Part shown: positions 34,386 through 42,166 of the stretch, in pieces
Layout: every line of letters begins with the position of its first letter
Numbering within the stretch: position 1 is the first letter of the stretch
DNA from: 2-01-FULL-45-10 sp964450115
GTDB taxonomy: Bacteria > Omnitrophota > Gorgyraeia > 2-01-FULL-45-10
DNA: 44,257 bases
Direction of reading: 5' to 3'
Assembly: GCA_964450115.1 (NCBI GenBank)
Contig: CAYVCD010000003.1
Span: 1-44,257 of the forward strand
Program-made: the position numbers and the translations under genes
The notes under the pieces: generated by a model
Database searches by the model: none
Told to the model about the DNA's origin: nothing
Seen by the model: the letters and a program-made list of their open reading frames with translations, nothing else

Positions 34386-35129
34386 ATGTCCCGATTTTAC
34401 GTTCCTCGGGGATCGGTAAAAGGCGATCGTATTTTAGTTGCCGGAAAAGAGGCGCATCACATTCTCGACGTGATGCGCCTTAATGTTTCCGATGAAGTCG
34501 TGATATTTGACGGTACCGGAAGAGAATATACCGGCATAGTCAAGGCGGCTGATCGTAAATCGTTAGAGATAGAGATAAAGAGCACACGTGAATCCCAGTC
34601 CGGAAAATCTCCGATACTAACTCTGATACAGGCAATAACCAAAAAAGATAAGATGGACTACATTGCCGAGAAGGCGACGGAACTCGGTGTTTCACGGATA
34701 ATCCCCGTTACCACTATGCGTACCATCCCCGACTGGGATGATGCGAAGAAGGCAGGCGTGGTCGAACGGTGGCGTAAGATAGCGCAGGAGGCGGCAAAGC
34801 AATGCGGCCGGGCGGATATTCCCGAGGTCAGCTCGATCGTATCGCTAGAGGAAGCAATTCAAAATTGCAGTAGGGCACCTTTAAAGGTGCACTACTGTCT
34901 CATGGCCGCATTAAGCGATAAAGCCATAAGGCTCAAAGACGCTCTGAAGGGCAATAGCAGCAAAAATGTAACGATCGCCATAGGCCCCGAGGGAGACTTT
35001 ACCCCTGGAGAGGCCGAAGATGCCTTAAGGGCAGGCTTCAAAATAGTCAGTCTGGGCCAGAGGGTTTTGAAGAGCGATACGGCGGGATTGGCGGCGCTAT
35101 CGATGATAAATTATGAATATGAAAGCTGA
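34386..35129 (+). CDS. rsmE: 16S rRNA (uracil1498-N3)-methyltransferase
   Basis: This 247-residue SPOUT-class enzyme methylates U1498 of 16S rRNA. An N-terminal PUA-like domain (RFYVP, HHILDVMRL, VVIFDGTG) is followed by the knotted SAM-binding domain with IGPEGDFTPGE and VSLGQRVLKSDTA. Residues 162-170 (around CSRAPLKVHYC) are encoded by a palindromic element that seems to have entered in frame in a surface linker. The stop overlaps the start of mtaB by 17 bases. Confidence 0.94.
   Translation: MSRFYVPRGSVKGDRILVAGKEAHHILDVMRLNVSDEVVIFDGTGREYTGIVKAADRKSLEIEIKSTRESQSGKSPILTLIQAITKKDKMDYIAEKATELGVSRIIPVTTMRTIPDWDDAKKAGVVERWRKIAQEAAKQCGRADIPEVSSIVSLEEAIQNCSRAPLKVHYCLMAALSDKAIRLKDALKGNSSKNVTIAIGPEGDFTPGEAEDALRAGFKIVSLGQRVLKSDTAGLAALSMINYEYES
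34868..34897 (+). repeat. Palindromic element inside rsmE
   Basis: Thirty bases form a 15-pair palindrome with one mismatch and a TTTAAA centre. The inner 26 bases (34870-34895) match the intergenic palindrome at 38836-38861 at 21 of 26 positions. Four of the five differences are paired changes that keep the stem. It stays in frame through the gene. Confidence 0.75.
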
Positions 35130-36438
35130 TACAAGCCGCAGATTCTTCATTAAGACGCTGGGATGCAAGGTCAACCAGTATGAGTCGCAGGCAATAAGAG
35201 AGCTCTTGCTTGCCGCGGGGTTCAAAGAGTGTCTTGGTAAAGAGACCGCGGATATATATATACTGAACACTTGCACGGTCACGCACAAGGCTGACAGCGA
35301 ATCGCGCCACTGGGCGGGGATGTTCCACAAGACGAACCCTAGCGCAAAGATAATCCTGACCGGATGCGCAGTAGAAAATAACGCCAATGCTTTTTCGTTC
35401 CTGCCCGGGGTATCTAATATAATCAAGAATGACGATAAGATAAAGATAGTAGATATACTTATGAACCGCAAGCGGGAAGCCTCAGATAATGAACCCCATC
35501 GCTTCCTCAAAATCACCGACTTCAAGGACCACACGAAGGCCTTCGTTAAGATACAGGACGGATGCGCCAATGCCTGCTCCTACTGTAAAGTGCCCTCCGT
35601 GAGGGGCGAATCGATATCGAAGCCTTTGAGCGATATAGTAGAAGAGGTGAAGACGCTCATCTCGAAAGGGTTTGAAGAGATAGTGCTCACAGGGATATGC
35701 CTAGGCGCATGGGGCAGCGAGTTGGCCCAGAAAAAGAGTATTGTCGACGCCCTGAAGGCCCTATGCGGGATACCGGGTATTTTCAGGATCAGGCTGAGCT
35801 CGATCGAGCCAAAGTATGTAACGGATGAACTGATAGACTATATCTCTCAGAATGGGAAGATATGCAGGCACCTGCATATACCTATACAGTCCGGAGATGA
35901 TGAAATATTGGGCAGGATGAACAGGCCTTATACGGCCGAGGACATTAGAGGCCTTATAATTAAGGTAAGAAAAAAGATAGATGGTGTGGGCATAACCACC
36001 GATGTGCTGATAGGCTTCCCGGGGGAGACCGATAAGAACTTCAGGAATACGGTAAACCTTATCAAAGAGCTCCTCCCTGTAAAGACGCACATCTTTCCCT
36101 TCAGTAAAAGAGATGGGACGGCCGCCTATGACATGACAGGGATCGTGCCGGAAGATGAAGTAAAAAAGAGATCCCAGAGCATGAAGATAGCCGCCATTAC
36201 GGCATCTTACCTATATAGGGAGGGTTTCCTCAAAAAAGTGGTGGGCGTCCTGGTAGAGTCTAAAAAGGAGAGGCATTCCGGTAAGCTTACGGGTTATTCC
36301 GATAACTATATAAAAGTGATATTTGACGGACCTGACAGCCTGATGAAAAAGATAGTTCCTGTCAGGATAGAGGAAGCGAGTTTATCATATACCATAGGTG
36401 CTTATCTGACCAATTTAGACAGCACAGGAAGCGAATAG
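35113..36438 (+). CDS. mtaB: MtaB: tRNA t6A37 methylthiotransferase
   Basis: This 441-residue radical-SAM enzyme adds a methylthio group to threonylcarbamoyladenosine at tRNA position 37. The N-terminal MTTase domain carries C18, C54 and C85 for the auxiliary [4Fe-4S] cluster. The radical-SAM motif is C151-x3-C155-x2-C158. FKTLGCKVNQYES and PIQSGDDEIL are typical of the MtaB (YqeV) branch rather than MiaB or RimO. A C-terminal TRAM-like segment is partly seen (GVLVESKKE). The gene overlaps rsmE, so two RNA-modification enzymes are co-expressed. Confidence 0.92.
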   Translation: MNMKADTSRRFFIKTLGCKVNQYESQAIRELLLAAGFKECLGKETADIYILNTCTVTHKADSESRHWAGMFHKTNPSAKIILTGCAVENNANAFSFLPGVSNIIKNDDKIKIVDILMNRKREASDNEPHRFLKITDFKDHTKAFVKIQDGCANACSYCKVPSVRGESISKPLSDIVEEVKTLISKGFEEIVLTGICLGAWGSELAQKKSIVDALKALCGIPGIFRIRLSSIEPKYVTDELIDYISQNGKICRHLHIPIQSGDDEILGRMNRPYTAEDIRGLIIKVRKKIDGVGITTDVLIGFPGETDKNFRNTVNLIKELLPVKTHIFPFSKRDGTAAYDMTGIVPEDEVKKRSQSMKIAAITASYLYREGFLKKVVGVLVESKKERHSGKLTGYSDNYIKVIFDGPDSLMKKIVPVRIEEASLSYTIGAYLTNLDSTGSE

Positions 36439-36440
36439 CT

Positions 36441-36459
36441 CTAACCTGGTTAGGTTTTT
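36441..36459 (+). terminator. Weak terminator after mtaB
   Basis: CTAAC (36441-36445) pairs with GTTAG across CTG, followed by GTTTTT. The five-pair AT-rich stem is weak, but its place right after the mtaB stop and before a new promoter is suitable. Confidence 0.35.
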
Positions 36460-36469
36460 GACAAAAAAC

Positions 36470-36497
36470 TTGACAAAGTTATTTTTGCGGTTAGAAT
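36470..36497 (+). promoter_or_regulatory. Promoter of the fabG-acpP-fabF cluster
   Basis: A perfect TTGACA at 36470-36475 and TAGAAT at 36492-36497 are 16 bases apart. A second TTGACA lies at 36458-36463. Transcription would start near 36504, about 20 bases before the fabG ATG, which has a GAAAGG ribosome site. Confidence 0.8.
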
Positions 36498-36523
36498 AGC
36501 ATAATTCAAATCGAAAGGTTGTT

Positions 36524-37264
36524 ATGATATTAAAAGATAAGATAGCGATCATCACTGGCGGTGCCAGAGGCATAGGTAAAGAGATAGCTTTAGTCTTTGC
36601 CAGGCAGGGGTGCGATTTAAGCCTGTGCGATGTCAACCCGGATGCCCTCGCCGCTACCCAGAAGGAGATAGAGGCGCTCGGCCGTAAGTGCATGACCGGG
36701 GTGATGGATGTGACAAAGACCGACCAGGTCGATTCTTTCGTCCAAAAAACCCTTGACAAATTTGGCAAAATCGATATACTTGTAAACAATGCTGGCATAA
36801 CAAAGGACACGCTTCTGGTCAGGATGTCGGAAGCAGACTGGGATGCGGTCCTGGGCGTTAATCTTAAGGGCGCTTTTCTGTGCGCCAAGGCCGTTTCGAA
36901 GGTCATGATGAAGCAGAGGGATGGCAGGATAGTAAACATGGCCTCGATCATCGGAATAGTGGGTAACGCGGGCCAGGCGAATTACGCCGCTTCAAAAGGC
37001 GGCCTGATAGCCCTGACAAAATCGATCGCTAAAGAGCTTGCATCAAGGAATGTAAGGGCAAACGCTATAGCGCCTGGTTTTATACAGACAGATATGACAG
37101 CAAAATTACCGGAAAATGTGAAGAGCGAGATGCTGAAACAGATCCCGATGTCAAAGCTCGGGACTGCTAATGATGTAGCGAATCTCGCTTTATTTTTGGT
37201 CAGTGACGATTCCGCCTATATAACCGGGCAGGTAATAACGGTTGACGGCGGGATGGTGATGTAA
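36524..37264 (+). CDS. fabG: 3-oxoacyl-[ACP] reductase
   Basis: This 246-residue short-chain dehydrogenase reduces beta-ketoacyl-ACP with NADPH in fatty-acid elongation. The TGGARGIG nucleotide loop, NNAG, the NMASIIG serine, and the YxxxK pair in NYAASKGG form the active site. The C-terminal TGQVITVDGGMVM ending is typical of FabG. acpP and fabF follow, which fixes the role. It is the first gene behind a near-consensus promoter. Confidence 0.95.
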   Translation: MILKDKIAIITGGARGIGKEIALVFARQGCDLSLCDVNPDALAATQKEIEALGRKCMTGVMDVTKTDQVDSFVQKTLDKFGKIDILVNNAGITKDTLLVRMSEADWDAVLGVNLKGAFLCAKAVSKVMMKQRDGRIVNMASIIGIVGNAGQANYAASKGGLIALTKSIAKELASRNVRANAIAPGFIQTDMTAKLPENVKSEMLKQIPMSKLGTANDVANLALFLVSDDSAYITGQVITVDGGMVM

Positions 37265-37303
37265 GATAAGGAATAGTGTAGAAGCGCAAAACAGGGGGGT
37301 AAA

Positions 37304-37543
37304 ATGGCAGTATCTCAGGAAAAGGTCAGGCAGATCATCGCCGAGCAGCTTGGAGTGAAGAAGGAAGAAGTGACGGATAACGCGAAGTTCGTAGATGATC
37401 TAGGGGCAGACTCATTGGATACAGTTGAGCTCGTAATGGCGTTAGAAGAAGAGTTCGGCGTAGAGATACCGGACGAAGATGCCGAAAAGCTTGCGACTGT
37501 CGGAGATGCTCTGAGATATATCGAAGAGAAAGCCGGCAAGTAA
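37304..37543 (+). CDS. acpP: Acyl carrier protein
   Basis: This 79-residue acidic helical protein carries the growing acyl chain. The phosphopantetheine serine is S37 in the classic DDLGADSLDTVEL motif. EEEFGVEIPDEDAEK is the usual helix III region. A GGGGGG ribosome site precedes the ATG. It lies between fabG and fabF, the standard order. Confidence 0.97.
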   Translation: MAVSQEKVRQIIAEQLGVKKEEVTDNAKFVDDLGADSLDTVELVMALEEEFGVEIPDEDAEKLATVGDALRYIEEKAGK

Positions 37544-37552
37544 AGTTCTATA

Positions 37553-38809
37553 ATGCTCAAAAAAAGACGTGTTGTCGTTACGGGACTTGGAACAGTAAGC
37601 CCGATCGGCTGCACCATCGATAAGTTCTGGAACTCCCTCCTCGAAGGCAAGAGCGGTGTAAGAAGGTTAAGTCGTTTTGATCCTACCTATTATACCTGTA
37701 AGATTGGGGCTGAGGTGATCGATTTCGATCCATCTCCTTATCTTTCCGCTAAGGAGCTGAAGCGAATGGATAGATTCGTCCAGTTCGCTGTCGTCAGCGC
37801 CAAGATGGCCATGCAAGATTCCAAGATAGACCTCGATAAGTCGGACAGGGAGAGGATCGGCGTGCTTGTGGGTTCCGGTATAGGCGGACTTCATACAGTC
37901 GAAGCCGAGCACAGACAATATTTAGCTTTAGGCCCCGAAAAGGGCCCCGCAAGGATTTCCCCGTTCCTAATACCCATGTTGATCATAAATATGGCTTCCG
38001 GGCAGATATCCATCACCATGGGTCTTAAGGGACCTAATACCGCTGTCGGTACGGCCTGCGCCACTGGTAACCATTCTATAGGCGATGCTTTCAGGATAAT
38101 ACAGAGGGATGAGGCGGACGTCATGGTGTGCGGCGGGAGCGAAGCTGCCATCACCGTAATGGGTTTCGGAGGTTTCTGCGCCCTTAAGGCAGTATCTCTC
38201 AGGAACGACGATCCTGCCAGGGCATCGCGGCCATTCGATAAGAATAGAGACGGTTTTGTCATGGGAGAAGGTTGCGGCGTGGTGATATTGGAGGAGTTGG
38301 AGCACGCGCTTAAGAGGAATGCACATATATATTGCGAGATGGCAGGATACGGGATGAGCGGAGACGCTTATCATATGACCGCTCCGGATCCTCAGGGTGA
38401 CGGCGGCGTGCGGTGCATGAGAGCGTCGCTCAAAGATGCCGGCGTAAAGCCGGAAGATGTCGATTATATAAACGCGCACGGTACATCCACCCTTTATAAT
38501 GACAAGATAGAGACGCTTGCCATAAAGAAGGTCTTCGGAGCTCATGCCAAAAAGCTGGCTATCAGCTCCACAAAGAGCGTCATGGGACATCTCCTGGGCG
38601 CGGCCGGCGGGGTCGAGATGATAGTATGCGCATTGGCCATAAAACATTCAATAATACCCCCTACCATTAATTATGAAACACCCGATCCGGATTGCGATCT
38701 CGACTATGTTCCGAACAAACCCAGGCATCACAAGATAAAGGTGGCGACGTCAAATGCCCTCGGTTTTGGCGGACACAATGCAACATTGGTCGTAAAAAAG
38801 TATACTTAG
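37553..38809 (+). CDS. fabF: 3-oxoacyl-[ACP] synthase II
   Basis: This 418-residue condensing enzyme elongates acyl-ACP with malonyl-ACP. The active-site cysteine C169 is in GTACATG. The catalytic histidines are H309 in NAHGTST and H346 in KSVMGHLLGAAGG, with K341 between. Two-fold thiolase architecture and length are normal. It starts ten bases after acpP. A palindromic element follows it, so it may end the fab transcript. Confidence 0.96.
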   Translation: MLKKRRVVVTGLGTVSPIGCTIDKFWNSLLEGKSGVRRLSRFDPTYYTCKIGAEVIDFDPSPYLSAKELKRMDRFVQFAVVSAKMAMQDSKIDLDKSDRERIGVLVGSGIGGLHTVEAEHRQYLALGPEKGPARISPFLIPMLIINMASGQISITMGLKGPNTAVGTACATGNHSIGDAFRIIQRDEADVMVCGGSEAAITVMGFGGFCALKAVSLRNDDPARASRPFDKNRDGFVMGEGCGVVILEELEHALKRNAHIYCEMAGYGMSGDAYHMTAPDPQGDGGVRCMRASLKDAGVKPEDVDYINAHGTSTLYNDKIETLAIKKVFGAHAKKLAISSTKSVMGHLLGAAGGVEMIVCALAIKHSIIPPTINYETPDPDCDLDYVPNKPRHHKIKVATSNALGFGGHNATLVVKKYT

Positions 38810-38835
38810 ACTAATTAGTTAGCGTATCAAAATAG

Positions 38836-38861
38836 GTAGGGCACACTTAAGTGTGCCCTAC
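38836..38861 (+). repeat. Perfect 26-base palindrome between fabF and the acyl-CoA dehydrogenase
   Basis: GTAGGGCACACTT (38836-38848) and its exact complement form 13 pairs with no loop. A related copy is inside rsmE at 34870-34895. There is no T tract, so it is a REP-like element or a site for a dimeric protein rather than a clear terminator. Confidence 0.8.
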
Positions 38862-38892
38862 TGCTGTGAAAATTACTACAAGGAGATCATTT

Positions 38893-40053
38893 ATGGATTA
38901 TCTATTTAATGAACAGCAGGTGATGGTTCGTGACCTGGCGCGCAAGATCGCGCAGGAGAAGATAAAACCCGTAGCGGCCCATTACGACGAGACGGAAGAG
39001 TTCGCATGGCCGATAATGAAGATCCTTTCGGATAGCGATCTATTCGGCGTATATATTCCCGAGGCATATGGCGGCCTTGGCGGCGGCATCACGGAGATGT
39101 GTCTGGTCACTGAAGAGCTGTCAAGAGCCTGCGGCGGCATAGCGCTAGGGTTTGCCGGAACGGGCCTCGGCACCTTCCCGATACTTTTGTACGGAAGCGA
39201 AGAGCAGAAGAAGAAGTACCTGCCCGATATAGCAAAAGGTAAAAGGCTGGCGGCTTTCTGTATCACAGAGGCGGAAGCAGGCTCCGATGCCGGCGGCATA
39301 AAGACAACGGCGAAGAAAGACGGTGACCACTATATATTGAATGGCACCAAGCAGTGGATCACAAACGCCGGCGAAGCTGAAGTCTACACCGTCATAGCGA
39401 TGACCGATAAGACAAAAGGCGCAAGAGGTGCGAGCGCATTTATTGTGGAGAAGGGCACAAAGGGCCTGGAGTTTGGCTTAAAAGAGAAGAAGATGGGCAT
39501 CCGGGCTTCGGCGACCAGAGAAGTAATATTTACCGATTGTAAAGTACCTAAAGAGAATCTCATATCAAAAGAAGGCATGGGATTCATAGTGGCCATGAAG
39601 ACATTCGATAATTCGCGCCCGGGAGTGGCGGCGCAGGCTGTAGGAATAGCGCAAGGCTCTTTGGATGTCGCGCTTGAGTACGCTAGAAAGAGGATACAGT
39701 TCGGCCAACCCATATCGAGCTTCCAGGCCATACAGCATATGCTGGCGGACATGGGAACACAGATAGAGGCCGCAAGGGCCCTTGTATTCGCTACCGCCAG
39801 AATGGTGGACGCGGGCATAACGGGTGTTGCCAAGGATTCGGCCATGTGTAAACTATTCGCAGGAGATATGGCGATGAAGGTCACCACAGATGCGGTCCAG
39901 ATCCTGGGCGGATACGGTTATATGAGAGACTACCCGGCCGAAAAATATATGAGAGACGCCAAGATAACGCAGATATATGAGGGCACCAACCAGATACAGC
40001 GCAACGTCATCGCGGCTCACATGATCAAGGAATCGTTAAAAGCGTCAAAATAG
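38893..40053 (+). CDS. Acyl-CoA dehydrogenase (butyryl-CoA dehydrogenase-like)
   Basis: I start at the ATG at 38893, with AAGGAG at 38879-38884, giving 386 residues. An upstream in-frame GTG lies in the palindrome and is unlikely. The flavoprotein oxidises acyl-CoA to enoyl-CoA or runs in reverse. FCITEAEAGSDAGGI and QWITNAGEA bind FAD. RPGVAAQAVGIAQG, RIQFGQPI and QILGGYGYMRDYPAEKYMRDAK are family signatures, and E363 in QIYEGTNQIQ is the catalytic base. etfB and etfA follow at once, so the three likely form a Bcd-Etf complex. Short-chain specificity is inferred. Confidence 0.92.
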   Translation: MDYLFNEQQVMVRDLARKIAQEKIKPVAAHYDETEEFAWPIMKILSDSDLFGVYIPEAYGGLGGGITEMCLVTEELSRACGGIALGFAGTGLGTFPILLYGSEEQKKKYLPDIAKGKRLAAFCITEAEAGSDAGGIKTTAKKDGDHYILNGTKQWITNAGEAEVYTVIAMTDKTKGARGASAFIVEKGTKGLEFGLKEKKMGIRASATREVIFTDCKVPKENLISKEGMGFIVAMKTFDNSRPGVAAQAVGIAQGSLDVALEYARKRIQFGQPISSFQAIQHMLADMGTQIEAARALVFATARMVDAGITGVAKDSAMCKLFAGDMAMKVTTDAVQILGGYGYMRDYPAEKYMRDAKITQIYEGTNQIQRNVIAAHMIKESLKASK

Positions 40054-40055
40054 AT

Positions 40056-40838
40056 ATGCATATAATAGTCTGTATAAAACAAGTCCCGAATACGACCGAC
40101 GTAAAGATAGACCCGGTCAAGAATACGCTCATCCGCGAAGGTGTAGAGAGCATCATCAATCCATTCGATACTTACGCCATAGAGGAAGCGGTACGCCTGA
40201 AAGAGCGCTTCACCGGCAAAGTCACCGTGGTCACGATGGGTCCACCGCAGGCAGAGTCCGCCCTGAAAGAAGCGATCTCTCTAGGTTGCGATGAAGGAAT
40301 ATTGGTTAGCGACAGGAAATTTGCCGGCAGCGATACCTGGGCGACGAGTTACACGCTTTCCTGTGCCATAAAAAAGATAGGTGCTTTCGATATTATTTTA
40401 TGCGGTAAACAAGCCTCGGACGGGGATACGGCGCAGGTGGGGCCGGGGATCTCCACTCATTTAGACATACCTCAAGTGACATACGTAAAGAAGATAGAGG
40501 AGATCAAAGGCGGCTTGGCCAGGGTAGAGAGGATGATGGAGGAGGGCTACGATATTGTAGAGACTCCTATACCTTGCCTCTTCACGGTAGTGAAAGAGAT
40601 AAATACGCCGAGGCTGCCTTCATTGAAAGGCATGATGAGAGCCAAAGCCGCGAAAATTGTTCAATGGACCGCAGCCGACATAAATAGCGAGCCTAAAAAT
40701 ATAGGCCTGGACGGTTCTCCGACCAGGGTGGTAAAGATATTCACGCCTGCCCCGAGAAAGGGCGGCGAGATGCTGAAGGGCGATGCGGCCGAGCTGGCCC
40801 AAAAGGTCGGCGATCTCCTTAAGGATATAATAATTTAA
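40056..40838 (+). CDS. etfB: Electron-transfer flavoprotein beta subunit
   Basis: This 260-residue protein begins MHIIVCIKQVPNTTDVKID, the standard EtfB start. It has the nucleotide-binding ADGDTAQVGP-type motif (here SDGDTAQVGPGI) and the recognition loop region VVETPIPCLFTV..INTPRLPSLKGMMRAK, which docks on dehydrogenases. The ATG follows the dehydrogenase stop by two bases. Whether its nucleotide site holds FAD (bifurcating) or AMP (classical) cannot be decided by eye. The ferredoxin-fused partner favours the former. Confidence 0.94.
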   Translation: MHIIVCIKQVPNTTDVKIDPVKNTLIREGVESIINPFDTYAIEEAVRLKERFTGKVTVVTMGPPQAESALKEAISLGCDEGILVSDRKFAGSDTWATSYTLSCAIKKIGAFDIILCGKQASDGDTAQVGPGISTHLDIPQVTYVKKIEEIKGGLARVERMMEEGYDIVETPIPCLFTVVKEINTPRLPSLKGMMRAKAAKIVQWTAADINSEPKNIGLDGSPTRVVKIFTPAPRKGGEMLKGDAAELAQKVGDLLKDIII

Positions 40839-40842
40839 TCTC

Positions 40843-42048
40843 ATGGACGACTCAAAGATAAATATAATACTGGAGAAATGTACGGGCTGCACACTTTGTG
40901 TACGCATATGCCCGTTCGGTGCTATTAAGATTGAAAATAAAAAAGCCATCATAGACCTGTCAAAGTGCAATCTATGCGGCGCGTGCGTCGATTCATGTAA
41001 ATTTGCGGCCATAGTGGTGGATAAGGGGTCGGTTGCCAAGAAAGACCTGAGCGCTTATAAGGACGTATGGGTATTTTGCGAACAGAAGAAGGGCGTCATT
41101 CAGACCATCTCTTTTGAGTTGCTCGGAGAAGGAAAGAAGCTGGCAAATAAATTGGGCGGCAAGCTATGCGCGGTGCTTTTAGGGGACAAGATAGAGCCTA
41201 AAGTGGATGAGTTGGTGTGGCGCGGCGCCGATAAAGTATATTTGGTGGATGCGCCGGAACTGAAGAATTACCAGGATGACCCATATACAAAAGTTCTGGT
41301 GGAGCTTGTGAAAGAGTATAAGCCCGAGGTCATACTATGCGGCGCCACGGTTATAGGCAGAAGCCTTATTTCTAGAGTGGCAATAACTATAGATGCCGGC
41401 CTGACCGCCGATTGCACCGGTCTTGATATCGACGAAAAGGAACGGCTCCTGCTTCAGACGCGTCCGGCATTTGGCGGGAATATAATGGCTACGATCATAA
41501 CCCCTAATCACAGGCCGCAGATGTCGACCGTCCGCCACAAGGTCATGAAAGAGCCTGAGCTCAATAAATCGCACAAAGCGGAAGTGATAAAGAAGAAGTA
41601 TAGCAATAATATTTTAAGCTCCCGGACAAGGATAATAGATATAGTAGAGGAGATAGAGGAGACGATCAATCTCTCCGAAGCTGATATAATAGTTTCAGGC
41701 GGCAGAGGTATCGGAGGCCCGGAGAACTTCTCTCACATAAAGGAATTGGCAAAAGTTTTGGGCGCGGCTGTCGGCGCTTCCAGGGCCACTGTCGATGCAG
41801 GGTGGATACCGTATTCTCATCAGGTAGGGCAGACAGGAAAGACCGTATGCCCGAAGCTCTACATAGCGTGCGGCATCAGCGGCCAGATCCAGCATCTCAT
41901 CGGCATGCAGTCATCAAAAGTCATTCTGGCCATCAACAAGGACCCGGATGCTCCCATCTTCAAAGTCGCCACATACGGCATAGTCGGCGACATCTTCGAG
42001 ATAATCCCCGCTCTCACTAAAGAGTTCAAGAAGATCCTCAAGAAGTAA
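40843..42048 (+). CDS. etfA: Electron-transfer flavoprotein alpha subunit with N-terminal ferredoxin domain
   Basis: This 401-residue protein opens with a two-cluster ferredoxin module: C13-C16-C19-C23 and C42-C45-C48-C52, each CxxCxxCxxxC, for two [4Fe-4S] clusters. Residues about 70-250 are the EtfA N-domain. The C-terminal FAD domain has SGGRGIGG, GASRATVDAGWIPYSHQVGQTGKTV, CGISGQIQHLIGMQ and INKDPDAPIFKVATYGIVGD. Fd-EtfA fusions occur in CarE of Acetobacterium and related electron-bifurcating systems. It is the last gene before the smc promoter. Confidence 0.94.
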   Translation: MDDSKINIILEKCTGCTLCVRICPFGAIKIENKKAIIDLSKCNLCGACVDSCKFAAIVVDKGSVAKKDLSAYKDVWVFCEQKKGVIQTISFELLGEGKKLANKLGGKLCAVLLGDKIEPKVDELVWRGADKVYLVDAPELKNYQDDPYTKVLVELVKEYKPEVILCGATVIGRSLISRVAITIDAGLTADCTGLDIDEKERLLLQTRPAFGGNIMATIITPNHRPQMSTVRHKVMKEPELNKSHKAEVIKKKYSNNILSSRTRIIDIVEEIEETINLSEADIIVSGGRGIGGPENFSHIKELAKVLGAAVGASRATVDAGWIPYSHQVGQTGKTVCPKLYIACGISGQIQHLIGMQSSKVILAINKDPDAPIFKVATYGIVGDIFEIIPALTKEFKKILKK

Positions 42049-42080
42049 ATACGCATTCCCAAATAATATTGCTAACTATC

Positions 42081-42109
42081 TTGCCTTTGACTTAATCCTG
42101 TGATATACT
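42081..42109 (+). promoter_or_regulatory. Promoter of smc
   Basis: TTGCCT at 42081-42086 and TATACT at 42104-42109 are 17 bases apart. The -10 is five of six to consensus. Transcription would start near 42116, leaving a leader of about 50 bases, AT-rich and without a clear ribosome site. Confidence 0.6.
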
Positions 42110-42166
42110 TTATTACGCTTTCATATTAACTACGTTTATTTATATATTTTATACACGGAATCTTAA

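Noticed and set aside
34450..34480. An 11-base perfect inverted repeat in rsmE (GGCGCATCAC and its complement)
   Set aside because: It falls on the conserved HHILDVMRL coding motif and the match is explained by codons for conserved residues. No related copy was found elsewhere in the window.
37967..38647. A 226-codon open frame on the - strand opposite fabF
   Set aside because: fabF has all catalytic residues in the + frame, and the antisense product shows no family features.
38836..38861. The palindrome after fabF considered as a terminator
   Set aside because: No T tract follows on either side, and a related copy sits inside a coding region, which a terminator would not tolerate.
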